Shown piece by piece: positions 28,693 through 38,213 of a stretch of 64,000 bases of DNA. Source of the DNA: Pseudolabrys sp. (lineage in GTDB: Bacteria > Pseudomonadota > Alphaproteobacteria > Rhizobiales > Xanthobacteraceae). The notes under the pieces are model-generated. The model did no database searches, had not been told where the DNA came from, and was given only the letters and a program-made list of their open reading frames with translations. Every line of letters begins with the position of its first letter. Position 1 is the stretch's first letter. The stretch covers positions 49,776-113,775 of the forward strand of contig JAUXXH010000029.1 in assembly GCA_030684935.1 (NCBI GenBank), written 5' to 3'. Position numbers and translations under genes: made by a program.

Positions 28693-29730
28693 TCAGCTTG
28701 CTTTGCCGTTGCCGTTGAATTTTACCGCCTTGGCGCCATCATAGGCCCACTGCACATAGACGCCGGCCCAGGTGAAGCCGCCGCCAAACGCAGCCAGCAG
28801 CAGCTTGTTGCCGGGCTTCAGCTTGGCCTCGTAATCCCACAGACACAGCGGGATCGTCGCATTGGTGGTGTTGCCGTATTTGTTGATGGTCACCATCACC
28901 CGCTCCATCGGCAGGCCCATGCGTTCGGCTGTCGACTCGATGATGCGCTTGTTGGCCTGATGCGGCACCAGCCAGTCGATCATGTTGCCGCGCAGATTGT
29001 TGCGCGTCATGATCTGGCCCGCAACCTCGGCCATGCGCGCGATGGCGTGCTTGTAGACCGCAGCACCTTCCTGATGGACGTAGTGCAGACGCTGGTCGAC
29101 GGACTTGGCACTGGCCGGCATGCGGCTGCCGCCGGCCTTCTGGTGCAGATGAATCCAGCCGGCGCCGTCCGAGCGGATCAGCGAGTCCATGATGCCGGTG
29201 CCATCGGCGCTCGGCTCCAGCAGCACCGCGCCGGCGCCGTCGCCGAACAGCACGCAGGTGGCGCGGTCGGTATAGTCGATGATCGACGACATCTTGTCGG
29301 CGCCGACCACGATCACCTTGCGCGCGGTGCCGTTGGCGATGAATTGCGAGGCGATGGTCAGCGAATAGAGAAAGCCGGAACAGGCGGCCTGCACGTCGAA
29401 CGAGCCGATGTCGCGAATGCCGACCATGTCGCAGATCAGATTGGCGGTCGACGGGAACTGCATGTCCGGCGTGGTGGTGGCGCAGATCAGAAGGTCGATC
29501 TCGCCGGGCGCGGTGCCGGTTTTCTGCAGCAGACCGCGCACAGCCTCCGCGGCCATATGCGATGTGCCAAGTCCCTCGCCTTTCAGGATATGCCGTTCCC
29601 GGATACCGGTGCGTTCGGTGATCCAGGCGTCACTGGTGTCCACCATCACCGCCAGTTCGGCATTGGTCAGCACGTCCGGCGGCACGTACCCGTGGACGGC
29701 GGTAATGGCGGCGCGGGCGGGAATCGTCAA
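28693..29730 (-). CDS. fabH: Beta-ketoacyl-ACP synthase III, Bacteroidota-like (345 aa)
   Basis: Starts fatty-acid chains by condensing acetyl-CoA with malonyl-ACP. The catalytic triad is complete: C117 in QAACSGFLY, His in WLVPHQANKRI, Asn in YGNTTNATIP. From memory, the wording of the sequence (ITAVHGYVPPDVLTN, HILKGEGLGTS, GADKMSSIIDYTDRATC, HLHQKAGGS, VYVQWAYDG) follows FabH of Bacteroidota more closely than alphaproteobacterial FabH, which usually sits next to plsX and ihfA. The start appears to be TTG 29730, because no in-frame ATG exists upstream. It lies between lpxB and the macAB genes, interrupting the usual lpxB-gltA neighbourhood. Confidence 0.92.
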   Translation of the reverse strand: MTIPARAAITAVHGYVPPDVLTNAELAVMVDTSDAWITERTGIRERHILKGEGLGTSHMAAEAVRGLLQKTGTAPGEIDLLICATTTPDMQFPSTANLICDMVGIRDIGSFDVQAACSGFLYSLTIASQFIANGTARKVIVVGADKMSSIIDYTDRATCVLFGDGAGAVLLEPSADGTGIMDSLIRSDGAGWIHLHQKAGGSRMPASAKSVDQRLHYVHQEGAAVYKHAIARMAEVAGQIMTRNNLRGNMIDWLVPHQANKRIIESTAERMGLPMERVMVTINKYGNTTNATIPLCLWDYEAKLKPGNKLLLAAFGGGFTWAGVYVQWAYDGAKAVKFNGNGKAS

Positions 29731-29790
29731 AGGCGGAATTCTCGGTTTTCGGCCATGGGCTTATAGCCGCTCGGGCGGTCGAGTCACAAA

Positions 29791-30993
29791 CTACGCCGAA
29801 GGCTTGCCCGGCGCCACCGGGTCGGCCACCGGCTGGTTAATTCCGGCAACGGACCCCAGCACGATCGCCGCCGCCTGGTCGCTGGGGGCGGCCCGGCCGA
29901 TTTCCATGATCCGATCCAGCCGCTTGAATGCCTCGATCTGGCGAAGCCGCTCCGGCGTATCGGCCAATAGCGGCAGCACCGCGCCGGCCAGACTCTCGGC
30001 GGTGCAGTCCCCCTGCAGGAATTCCGGCACCACATTCTCTCCCAGCACCAGATTGGCCAGGATCGCGCTGGGAGCGGTAATCAGCACACGGCCGACAGCC
30101 GCTTCCAGAAGGGGCACTTTGTAGGCGGCTGCCATCGGGACACCGGCCACCGCCAGTTCCAGCGTCGAGGTGCCGGATTTGGTCAGCGCGGCCCTGGCGG
30201 TACGAAAGGCAGCGTCCTTCTCCGCCGCATCGGTGATAATCCGGGCCGGCACCGGCCAGGCGGCCACCGCTGCGCCGACCGCCGCGGCCAGCCGCGGCAC
30301 CGACGGCACCACCACCTCGAGCGGACCCGCCTGTTTGGCCACCCGGGCCACCGCGTCACCGAACACCCCCGCCATGCGCTTGATTTCGCCCGACCGGCTG
30401 CCCGGCAGCACCAGCAGCAGCGGCGGATCGGCCAGCCGGCGCGCCGCCTCCTCCGGCGTTTGCGGCCGCAGGTCGGCCGCGCGCTCGGTCAGGGGATGGC
30501 CGACATAGGTGCAGGGCGGCCCGCCGAGCCGCCGCATCACATCCGGCTCGAACGGCAGCAGCGCCAGCACGTGATCGACATAGCCGCGCATCTTGCGCGC
30601 CCGGCCCGGCCGCCAGGCCCAGACCGAGGGGCAGACATAATCGACGATCGGAATGCCGGGCGCTTCGGCCCGGACGCGGCGGGCGACGCGGTGGGTGAAC
30701 TCCGGGCTGTCGATGATCACCAGCACGTCCGGCCGCGCCGCCACCACGGCGTCGGCGGTCTCGCGGATGCGGCGCAGGATTTTCGGCAACTGCGCCGGGA
30801 TCGCCGCAAAGCCCATGATGGCGAGATCGCCGAGCGGAAACGGGCTGACCACGCCCTGCTCCGCCATATGAGCGCCACCGATGCCGGAAAAGCGGATCGC
30901 GCCCTGCGCTGCCCGGCGCAGGGCCGGGATCAGCGCCGCGCCGAGCCGGTCACCGGACTCTTCGCCGGCCACCAGAAAGACATGCGGGCTCAT
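29791..30993 (-). CDS. lpxB: Lipid-A-disaccharide synthase (400 aa)
   Basis: A peripheral inner-membrane glycosyltransferase (GT19) joining UDP-2,3-diacyl-GlcN and lipid X. The N-terminal MSPHVFLVAGEESGDRLGA holds the family's AGExSGD motif, with the conserved FSGIGG following. The central YVCPSVWAWRPGRARKM and the donor-binding LPGSRSGEIKRM are diagnostic. Its start overlaps the lpxI stop by four bases. Last gene of the contiguous lipid A block lpxD-fabZ-lpxA-lpxI-lpxB. Confidence 0.97.
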   Translation of the reverse strand: MSPHVFLVAGEESGDRLGAALIPALRRAAQGAIRFSGIGGAHMAEQGVVSPFPLGDLAIMGFAAIPAQLPKILRRIRETADAVVAARPDVLVIIDSPEFTHRVARRVRAEAPGIPIVDYVCPSVWAWRPGRARKMRGYVDHVLALLPFEPDVMRRLGGPPCTYVGHPLTERAADLRPQTPEEAARRLADPPLLLVLPGSRSGEIKRMAGVFGDAVARVAKQAGPLEVVVPSVPRLAAAVGAAVAAWPVPARIITDAAEKDAAFRTARAALTKSGTSTLELAVAGVPMAAAYKVPLLEAAVGRVLITAPSAILANLVLGENVVPEFLQGDCTAESLAGAVLPLLADTPERLRQIEAFKRLDRIMEIGRAAPSDQAAAIVLGSVAGINQPVADPVAPGKPSA

Positions 30994-31859
30994 GGCACGG
31001 TCCCGTCGGCCCAGCCGACGACAAACAGCCTGGCTTTATCGGCCGCCTGCACCAGCCGGTCCGGTTCGGCCATGATGGTGGCACCGGCAACAACGGCAAT
31101 GCCGGCAAGACCGGCACGGGCGGCATTCTCGACCGTCTGCGGTCCCATGGTCGGCAGGTCGAAGCGGCGATCCTGGCCAGGCTTGGGCGCTTTCACCAGC
31201 ACCCCGGTGCCGGCCGGCGCGCGCAGCCGCCCATTGGCGCGCAGCGTCGCGACCCGATCCAGCATCTGGTCGGTGCCCTCGATCGCCTCGACGGCCAGAA
31301 TATGACGGCCGGCGACCACCACCGCCTGGCCGATGTCGAACGGGCCGGCGGCATGGAGATAGTCGAGCCCCAGCGCAATGTCGGCGCGGTCGCGTTCGGA
31401 CGGCTGGACGTGGCCGAACGTGCCTTCCGGAATCAGAATCTCCGGCGCCACCTCATGGGCACCCAGCAGCCGGAAACCTTCCTGCTCCAGCAACCGGCCC
31501 ATACCGGAAATCAGGTGATTGTCGCCGCCGCGAAACGCCTTCAGCACCCGCGGCAGCATCATCAGGCCGCCGAGATCCGGCCGCGTCTGCCATATCGACG
31601 GCCGCACCAGCGCGCCGATGAACACGACATCGCGGCAGCCTGCGGCGCGCGCCAGACGCATGAACTTGCCGATCTGGCCGATATGAACCCAGTGATGCGG
31701 GAAGCGTTCGACCGCGGTGCCTTCGGCGGCGCCGCGCAGCGGAAACAGCACCACCTCACGCCCGCGCGCCGTCACCGCCGCCGCCACCGCCAGCGGCAGA
31801 CTGCCGCCGCCGCAGATCATCGCCAGCGGACCTTGCCCCGTGATGGGCGCGGCGTTCAT
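30990..31859 (-). CDS. lpxI: UDP-2,3-diacylglucosamine diphosphatase LpxI (289 aa)
   Basis: Replaces LpxH in alphaproteobacteria, releasing lipid X from UDP-diacylglucosamine. The DUF1009 pattern is visible: an N-terminal Rossmann-like domain with GQGPLAMICGGGSLPLAVA, IGQIGKFMRLARAAGCRDVVFIGAL, and a C-terminal domain with AVVVAGRHILAVEAIEGTDQML and PKPGQDRRFDLPTMGPQTV, containing the catalytic Asp region. Overlaps both lpxA and lpxB by four bases. Confidence 0.96.
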   Translation of the reverse strand: MNAAPITGQGPLAMICGGGSLPLAVAAAVTARGREVVLFPLRGAAEGTAVERFPHHWVHIGQIGKFMRLARAAGCRDVVFIGALVRPSIWQTRPDLGGLMMLPRVLKAFRGGDNHLISGMGRLLEQEGFRLLGAHEVAPEILIPEGTFGHVQPSERDRADIALGLDYLHAAGPFDIGQAVVVAGRHILAVEAIEGTDQMLDRVATLRANGRLRAPAGTGVLVKAPKPGQDRRFDLPTMGPQTVENAARAGLAGIAVVAGATIMAEPDRLVQAADKARLFVVGWADGTVP

Positions 31860-32671
31860 GTGTCCTCGTCGGCGTCGGCGTGTTGGCCCGCCATGGTCAG
31901 CGGCCGCTTGGCGGCGCGGATGAAGTCGATCATCTTCGCCACGTGAACGTCGGCGCCGTATTCGGCGGCAACGGGCTCGATGCGGGACCTGAATTCGCCG
32001 TCACCGAAAAACAGCGCCCGATACGCGGCGCGCACGCGGTGGATGTCAGCCTTGGCCAGACCGCGCCGGCGCATGCCGACAACATTCAGCCCAACCAGAT
32101 TGGCCAGCGGGCCCTGCACCGTGCCCCACGGGATGACATCGGCGCGCACGCCGCTGAGGCCGACGATCATGGCGCCCTCGCCGATCCGCACGAACTGGCG
32201 CACCGCGGCGCCGCCGCCGAATACGACATTGTCGCCAACGCTGACGTGGCCGCCGAGCAGCGCATTGTTGGCGAAGGTGACGTTGTTGCCGACGCGGCAA
32301 TCATGCGCCACATGCGAACCGACCATGAAGAAACATCGGTCGCCGACTTGCGTCAGACCGCCGTCATCCTCGGTCCCGGTGTTCATGCTGACGTGTTCGC
32401 GAATGTCGCAATCGGCGCCGATCACCAGCCGTGTCGGCCCGCCTTTGTATTTCACCGACTGCGGCGGCGTGCCGAGCGAGGCAAACGGATAAATAACCGT
32501 GCGCGCACCGATCGTCGTGTGCCCTGTGAGGCAGACATGCGAAACCAGCCGGCAGCCGTCACCCAGCGTGACATGCGGCCCGACCGTGCAATAAGGGCCG
32601 ATCGTGACGCCTTCGCCGATCGCCGCGCCGCTTTCGATCCGCGCGGTGGGATCGATTTTGGCTGTGCTCAT
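31856..32671 (-). CDS. lpxA: UDP-N-acetylglucosamine acyltransferase LpxA (271 aa)
   Basis: First step of lipid A synthesis, a trimeric left-handed beta-helix. The hexapeptide repeats start at [21 protein letters not shown]. The catalytic His lies in [13 protein letters not shown], and the chain-length ruler region is in [18 protein letters not shown]. The C-terminal helical domain ([21 protein letters not shown]) is intact. Its start overlaps the fabZ stop by four bases. Confidence 0.97.
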   Translation of the reverse strand: MSTAKIDPTARIESGAAIGEGVTIGPYCTVGPHVTLGDGCRLVSHVCLTGHTTIGARTVIYPFASLGTPPQSVKYKGGPTRLVIGADCDIREHVSMNTGTEDDGGLTQVGDRCFFMVGSHVAHDCRVGNNVTFANNALLGGHVSVGDNVVFGGGAAVRQFVRIGEGAMIVGLSGVRADVIPWGTVQGPLANLVGLNVVGMRRRGLAKADIHRVRAAYRALFFGDGEFRSRIEPVAAEYGADVHVAKMIDFIRAAKRPLTMAGQHADADEDT

Positions 32672-33126
32672 GAGTCGGAAATCATGGCGCCGACCTCGGC
32701 TTCGGCAACCGTCTGGCCCGCCACTTTGGCTTCACCGAAATACCACCACATCGACTTGCGCTGGCGCACCTTGCGCATGTGGTACTCGATCGTGTCGCCG
32801 GGCAGCACCGGCTTGCGGAATTTGGCCTTGTCGATGGTCAGGAAGAACACCGACTTCGGCTGATCCCAGCCCAGCGACTTGATGCACAGCACGCCGGCGG
32901 TCTGCGCCATGCCTTCGATCATCAGCACGCCGGGAAACACCGGGTTGCCCGGAAAGTGGCCCTGAAAATGCGGTTCGTTGATGGTGACGTTCTTGATGCC
33001 GACGCCGTAATCGTCGCCCTGAATATCGATCACGCGGTCGATCATCAGAAACGGATAACGATGCGGCAACATCTTGAGCACCGCTCCGATGTCGGCCGCA
33101 TTGAGATCGCTGACCGGTTTATCCAT
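32668..33126 (-). CDS. fabZ: 3-hydroxyacyl-ACP dehydratase FabZ (152 aa)
   Basis: Dehydrates 3-hydroxyacyl-ACP in fatty-acid elongation, competing with LpxA/LpxD for hydroxymyristoyl-ACP. Hot-dog fold with the catalytic His in [15 protein letters not shown] and the Glu in [13 protein letters not shown]. The first residues [27 protein letters not shown] follow the family. Located between lpxD (9 bases) and lpxA (overlap), the classical arrangement. Confidence 0.97.
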   Translation of the reverse strand: MDKPVSDLNAADIGAVLKMLPHRYPFLMIDRVIDIQGDDYGVGIKNVTINEPHFQGHFPGNPVFPGVLMIEGMAQTAGVLCIKSLGWDQPKSVFFLTIDKAKFRKPVLPGDTIEYHMRKVRQRKSMWWYFGEAKVAGQTVAEAEVGAMISDS

Positions 33127-33135
33127 GGCTTCGTC

Positions 33136-34194
33136 TCACTCGTCTGCCGCAGGCTTGGCGGCGCCCGGCGGGCGCGCCATGCGCTCCATCATTACCAACT
33201 CGCGGAACCATTGCTTCAAGGGTTTGGCCGGCACTCCTCCCCAACGCGCGCCAGCCGGAACGTCGCCGTGGGCGACGCTGGTTCCGGCCAGTTGCGCGCC
33301 TTCGCCGACCGTCACGTTGGTGTTGGTGCCGGAGCGCGCACCCATGACCACGAAATCTTCAAGCGTCGAACTACCGGAAAGACCGGTCTGGGACACCACC
33401 ACGCAGTGCCGGCCGATGCGCACATTGTGGCCCACCTGAACCAGGTTGTCGATCTTGGTACCCTCGCCGATGGTGGTGTCGCGGATCGCGCCGCGGTCGA
33501 TGGCTGTGCCGGCACCAACTTCGACGTCGTCCTGAATGATGACGCGCCCGACCTGCGGCACCTTGAGGTGCCCCTTGGCACTCATGACATAGCCGAATCC
33601 GTCCTGACCGATCCGGCAACCGGGATGAATGATGACGCGGTCGCCAATCAACGCATTGGCGATGGTGGTACCGGCACCGATCGCGCAGTCGCGCCCGATC
33701 CGTACCAAGCCCTCGATCACTGCGTTCGCGCCGATCACGGTGCCGCTGCCGATCTCCGCCTGCGGCCCGATCACCGCGCCCGGCTCGACGACGACGCCGT
33801 TCTCCAGCCGCGCCGTCGGATGCACATGGGCGCCCGCCCGCTCGGTTTCCTCGTACAGTGACGATGGCCGCAACGAATGCGGAAACATCTCGCGCGCGAC
33901 CGTGACGAAGGCCCGGTACGGCTCCTTGACCACCAGCACTGCGACGTGCGCGGGCAATACCTTGGCCAGGGCTGCGGTGGTGAAGCAGGCGCCGGCGTGC
34001 GTGGCGGCGGCGGCATCGGCGAAAAAGTTGCTCTCGAGAAACCCGAGGTCGGACGGCCCGGCGCGATCCAGCGGACCGATATTCGCGATCCGGCGGGCAT
34101 GCGGCGCCGGCGTCACCAGACGGGCACCGGCGAGCGCGGCGATCTCATCGAGCGTGAGACCGCGGGAGTGGCGTAGGAATAACGGCTCGCTCAT
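33136..34194 (-). CDS. lpxD: UDP-3-O-(3-hydroxyacyl)glucosamine N-acyltransferase LpxD (352 aa)
   Basis: Adds the second hydroxyacyl chain in lipid A synthesis. The N-terminal uridine-binding domain (about 1-110) has the FLESNFFADAAAATHAGACF region. The beta-helix of hexapeptide repeats (RLENGVVVEPGAVIGPQAEIGSGT and on) contains the catalytic His in VGHNVRIGRHCVVV. The C-terminal helix has KPLKQWFRELVMMERM. Separated from bamA by 133 bases. Confidence 0.97.
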   Translation of the reverse strand: MSEPLFLRHSRGLTLDEIAALAGARLVTPAPHARRIANIGPLDRAGPSDLGFLESNFFADAAAATHAGACFTTAALAKVLPAHVAVLVVKEPYRAFVTVAREMFPHSLRPSSLYEETERAGAHVHPTARLENGVVVEPGAVIGPQAEIGSGTVIGANAVIEGLVRIGRDCAIGAGTTIANALIGDRVIIHPGCRIGQDGFGYVMSAKGHLKVPQVGRVIIQDDVEVGAGTAIDRGAIRDTTIGEGTKIDNLVQVGHNVRIGRHCVVVSQTGLSGSSTLEDFVVMGARSGTNTNVTVGEGAQLAGTSVAHGDVPAGARWGGVPAKPLKQWFRELVMMERMARPPGAAKPAADE

Positions 34195-34327
34195 GGCGTG
34201 GAGGCTGATCCGCTAGGACGAAATCAAAGAGGTCCCTAAACTGCTGCGGGCGTCGATCCAAAGGCGGGAATTGCTTCCCGCCTTCGAACTGTAAGCGCTG
34301 GTGTCCCGCCGCCGCTGGCTGCCAGGA

Positions 34328-36829
34328 TCAGAACTTGGTGCCGCCACTGAAGCGGAAAATCTGCGTCCGGTCGCAAACCTCGGTGCCTGCCGAATTGGTC
34401 GCGCAGTACTTCGACAGCGGATAAGCCAGGTCGAAGCGCAGCGGACCGAGCGGCGAATCCCAGATCAGGCCAACGCCGACCGAGGAGCGGATCATCGATG
34501 CGTCGTTCAGACCGACCTGAAGCGACTCTCCGGTCACCGACCACGATGTCGGCCCCTGATAGCTCCAGAGCGAGCCGGCATCAGCGAAAGCGGCGACCTT
34601 GATACCGATTTCCTTCGGCAGGAAATACAGCGGCGTCTGAACTTCCGCCGTCGCACCCCAATACATCGAGCCGCCAAGCGCGTCGTTCGTGGTGGAACCG
34701 GGCGTGACGTCGCGCGGGCCGATGCCGTTCGGCGCAAAGCCGCGCACCAGGTTCGGACCCATCTGGAAATGATCCAGCATGCGGAGGTCCTTGCCACCCC
34801 ACGAACCGATGTGACCGCCCTGCACCTTGAGCACGCTGACGATGTCAGGAAGCACTTCGTAGTAGTTGCGAATTTCACCGCTGGTGCGGATGAAGTTCAC
34901 GTCACCACCAGCGCCGGCGAGGTCCTGCTTGAGTTCGGCCAGCAAACCGCTGGTCGGCATGCGGTTGTTGTCGACGGTGTTGTAGGCCAGCGAGTAACCG
35001 ACCAGCGAGACCGTCACCGGGCCGCCGGAAAGTTCGCGGCGAACCGCCAGCGACGCTTCGCCATCATTGTAACAGCCGCCGGCGGTAACAGTATTTGATC
35101 CGTTGGCTTCATTGGTCTGGTTGACGCCGAGACCACCATTTATGATCGCATTACTGGAGAGAATACAGTTGTTGTACTGGGTCGGCAGCGTGATTTCCTG
35201 CCGATAGATCGAATAACGCGGCGAGAAACTGATCTCTTCGGTCAGCGCGAAACCGAGCCGCAGATTGGTGCCGTAGGTCCTGGTGTCGTAGGACACGTAG
35301 GACGAGGCCAGATTCTGCTTCGCGAACAGGTCGATGCCGCCGGCCATGCGGTAGCCGAGCAGGTAGGGCTCGACGAAAGACAACTCGAAGCCGCGCACGC
35401 GCTGACCGATCTGCAACGACGCCTTGGCGAACTGGCCCCGGCCCATCAGGTTACGGTCTGCGATACTGACCTCACCGATAAAGCCGTCGGCGGTGGAATA
35501 GCCGCCCGAGACCGAGAATTCGCCGGTGGCCTGTTCCTCGACTTCGACATTGACCACGACGCGGTCGGGCGCAGAGCCCGGCTCGTTGGTGATCCTCACC
35601 GTTTTGAAGAAGTTCAGGTTCTTCAGCCGCCGCTCGGCACGATCGACCAGCGCGCGATTATAGGCGTCGCCCTCGCTGATATCGAATTCGCGGCGAATGA
35701 CGTATTCGCGCGTGCGGATGTTGCCGCGCACGTTGATACGCTCGATGTAGGCGCGCGGGCCCTCTTCGACCACGAACACCAGATTGATGGTGCGGTTCTC
35801 GAAATTGCGGTCGCCGCGAGGGCGAACCGTGGCGAAGGCATAGCCGCGATTGGCGGCCTCGATCGTCATCGTTTCGACCGACTTCTCGACCAAGTCGGCG
35901 TTGTAAACGCTGCCGGCGCTGAGCTTGAGGCTACCGCGGAGCGTGCTTGGCTCAATCGCCCGCACGTTGGACACGACATCGACACTGCCGATGCGATACT
36001 GGTTGCCCTCGTCGATCGTGAAGGTGACGACGAAGCCGTTCTGAGCCGGATCGTATTCGCCGATCGCCGAGACGATGCGAACGTCGGCATAGCCGTGCTT
36101 GAGATAGAAACGGCGCAACAGATCGCGGTCGGCCGCGACCCGATCCGGATCGTAGATGTCGCCGGTCTGCAGGAAGCTGAGCCAGTTGCTCTCGTTGGTC
36201 TTGATCACGTCCTTGAGGCGGCCGTTGGAAAACGCCCGCGCGCCCTGGAACCGGATAAGCTTGACGCCGGTCTTTTTGCCTTCGCTGATCTCGAACACCA
36301 GGTCGACCCGGTTGTTCGCCAGATCAATGATCTTCGGCTCAACGCGAACGTCAAAGCGGCCACTGCGCTGGTAAATCTCGATAATGCGCTGCACGTCGGC
36401 CTGCACGGTCGGACGCGACAGAGTCCCGCGCGGCTTCGACTGCACTTCGACCCTGAGCTGGTCGTCCTTGGCTTTGCTGTTGCCTTCAAAGGCGACCCGG
36501 TTGATCACCGGATTCTCGACCACGTTGACGACCAACCGGCCGCCCACGTTGTTGATGCGCACATCGGAAAACAGACCGGTGGCATAGAGCGCCTTGAGCG
36601 CCTCGTCGATTTCGAACGGCCCGAGCCGGCCGCTTGGGCCAGGCCGGAAATAGGATCGGACGGTATCCGCCTCAACGCGGCGGTTACCCTCCACCACAAT
36701 GGAGCTGGCCGACTGCGCAAACGCAACGCCCGACGACGCAACCGTCAGCGACCCGGCGCCAATGAGGAGACCACCGAGGACCACACAAGAAATCGTCAGT
36801 CCCCGAACCAACCGCACACAAAGTCTCAT
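34328..36829 (-). CDS. bamA: Outer-membrane protein assembly factor BamA (833 aa)
   Basis: The central subunit of the BAM complex inserting beta-barrels in the outer membrane. A signal peptide (about 1-38, ending SGVAFAQ) is followed by five POTRA domains. These start at SIVVEGNRRVEADTVRSYF and INRVAFEGNSKAKDDQL, with later ones at GVKLIRFQGARAF, YRIGSVDVV and AYIERINVRGNIRTREY. A C-terminal 16-strand barrel has the L6-loop motif VRGF in GPNLVRGFAPNGIG and ends with an aromatic residue (FRFSGGTKF). ATG 36829 is preferred to a TTG six bases upstream. Genomic position between rseP and lpxD is the conserved one. Confidence 0.97.
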   Translation of the reverse strand: MRLCVRLVRGLTISCVVLGGLLIGAGSLTVASSGVAFAQSASSIVVEGNRRVEADTVRSYFRPGPSGRLGPFEIDEALKALYATGLFSDVRINNVGGRLVVNVVENPVINRVAFEGNSKAKDDQLRVEVQSKPRGTLSRPTVQADVQRIIEIYQRSGRFDVRVEPKIIDLANNRVDLVFEISEGKKTGVKLIRFQGARAFSNGRLKDVIKTNESNWLSFLQTGDIYDPDRVAADRDLLRRFYLKHGYADVRIVSAIGEYDPAQNGFVVTFTIDEGNQYRIGSVDVVSNVRAIEPSTLRGSLKLSAGSVYNADLVEKSVETMTIEAANRGYAFATVRPRGDRNFENRTINLVFVVEEGPRAYIERINVRGNIRTREYVIRREFDISEGDAYNRALVDRAERRLKNLNFFKTVRITNEPGSAPDRVVVNVEVEEQATGEFSVSGGYSTADGFIGEVSIADRNLMGRGQFAKASLQIGQRVRGFELSFVEPYLLGYRMAGGIDLFAKQNLASSYVSYDTRTYGTNLRLGFALTEEISFSPRYSIYRQEITLPTQYNNCILSSNAIINGGLGVNQTNEANGSNTVTAGGCYNDGEASLAVRRELSGGPVTVSLVGYSLAYNTVDNNRMPTSGLLAELKQDLAGAGGDVNFIRTSGEIRNYYEVLPDIVSVLKVQGGHIGSWGGKDLRMLDHFQMGPNLVRGFAPNGIGPRDVTPGSTTNDALGGSMYWGATAEVQTPLYFLPKEIGIKVAAFADAGSLWSYQGPTSWSVTGESLQVGLNDASMIRSSVGVGLIWDSPLGPLRFDLAYPLSKYCATNSAGTEVCDRTQIFRFSGGTKF

Positions 36830-36989
36830 GCGCAACGCGCCCTCTTAAATTCCTGCGGCCGCCCCCGCTGCCAAACACAGATTCCCGGGTCGACTTCGCC
36901 TGCGTTGTACCGCGTTTTAAGCGCACTGCAAACGAAACCGCCAACCCGACTTTCCCTTTCCCCTCATAAAGTTGCCCCAAGGCAACGAT

Positions 36990-38147
36990 TCAGGAGGAGC
37001 CCGCAAAGAAGATGCCTTTTATGTCATTAAAGGTTGCAAATATCATCAACATCAGAACCAGCGCCAGGCCGACGCGGAATCCATATTCCTGGGCCCTTTC
37101 GGACATCGGACGGCCCCTAACCGCCTCGATTCCGTAGAACATAAGGTGACCGCCGTCGAGCAAGGGAATCGGGAACAAGTTCAGCAAGCCGATCGATACC
37201 GACAGCACCGCAGTCAGATGCAGCAGCGCCACAATACCGGCGGTCGCCACCTGGCCCGACACCTGGGCGATTCGGATCGGCCCGCCGAGCTGGTCGGCGG
37301 CCTCCCGGCCGGAGAAGATGCCGCCGATATAGGACAGCGTCCGGTCGACCACGAACCAGGTTTCCTGCGCCCCCATCCCGACCGCCTGTATGGGTCCGAC
37401 TGACTCGGTGCGGATATCGCCCGGCTGCATCGAGCGGCTGATGCCCAGCACGCCGAGCCTGTGCACGTTGCCGAAGTTGTCCTTCATCTCGCGACGTTCG
37501 GGCACCGCCTTGAGCGTCACCAGCGTGCCGCCGCGCTCGACTTCGACATTGAGGGGCTCGCCGGCGCTGATGCTGACGATCCGCTGCATCTCGGAAAAGC
37601 TGTCGATCCGCACCCCGTTGATGGACATCACGAGATCGCCCGACTGGAAGCCGGCGGCCGCGGCGGCGCTGTTGGGCTGCACGGTGTCGACACGGGCGGT
37701 GGTGATCTGTTTGCCGGCCACCATGAAGACGCCGGCGAAAATGACGATGGCAAGCAGGAAATTGGCGATCGGCCCGGCCGCGACCACGGCGGCGCGGGCG
37801 CCGACCGGCTTGTGAATGAAGCTGTCGCGCCGCTCGGCCTCGTTCATGCCGCGGGCCGCCTCATGGTCGGGCACGCTGGCGACGTTCTCGTCGCCGAAGA
37901 ATTTCACATAGCCGCCGAGCGGAATTGCCGAGATTTTCCACCGGGTGCCGTGACGGTCGTTGAAACCGACAATTTCGGGGCCGAAACCGACCGAAAAGGT
38001 CACCACCTTAACGCCGCACCAGCGTGCCACCAGAAAGTGGCCAAGCTCATGAAAGAAAACGACAATCGTCAGGACGAACAGAAACGGCACGAGATAGCCG
38101 ATGGCGCCGCCGCCGAATGAGCCCAAGCCCCCCAGAATGTCACCCAT
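36990..38147 (-). CDS. rseP: Site-2 intramembrane zinc protease RseP (385 aa)
   Basis: Cleaves anti-sigma factors and remnant signal peptides within the membrane. The zinc motif HELGH is at about 33-37 in the first helix (VFFHELGHFLVARWCG). A PDZ domain occupies about 125-215 (NSAAAAAGFQSGDLVMSINGVRID). The second metal ligand is in the late helix as NLFPIPLLDGGHLMFYG (LDG motif). Four membrane helices in all. It lies between dxr and bamA as in relatives. Confidence 0.96.
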   Translation of the reverse strand: MGDILGGLGSFGGGAIGYLVPFLFVLTIVVFFHELGHFLVARWCGVKVVTFSVGFGPEIVGFNDRHGTRWKISAIPLGGYVKFFGDENVASVPDHEAARGMNEAERRDSFIHKPVGARAAVVAAGPIANFLLAIVIFAGVFMVAGKQITTARVDTVQPNSAAAAAGFQSGDLVMSINGVRIDSFSEMQRIVSISAGEPLNVEVERGGTLVTLKAVPERREMKDNFGNVHRLGVLGISRSMQPGDIRTESVGPIQAVGMGAQETWFVVDRTLSYIGGIFSGREAADQLGGPIRIAQVSGQVATAGIVALLHLTAVLSVSIGLLNLFPIPLLDGGHLMFYGIEAVRGRPMSERAQEYGFRVGLALVLMLMIFATFNDIKGIFFAGSS

Positions 38148-38213
38148 CAGACCCTCGTTTCCGCGCCAAGCGCTCGCAGCATCAACAAATGCTTACCCAA
38201 TAATGAAAGCTTC

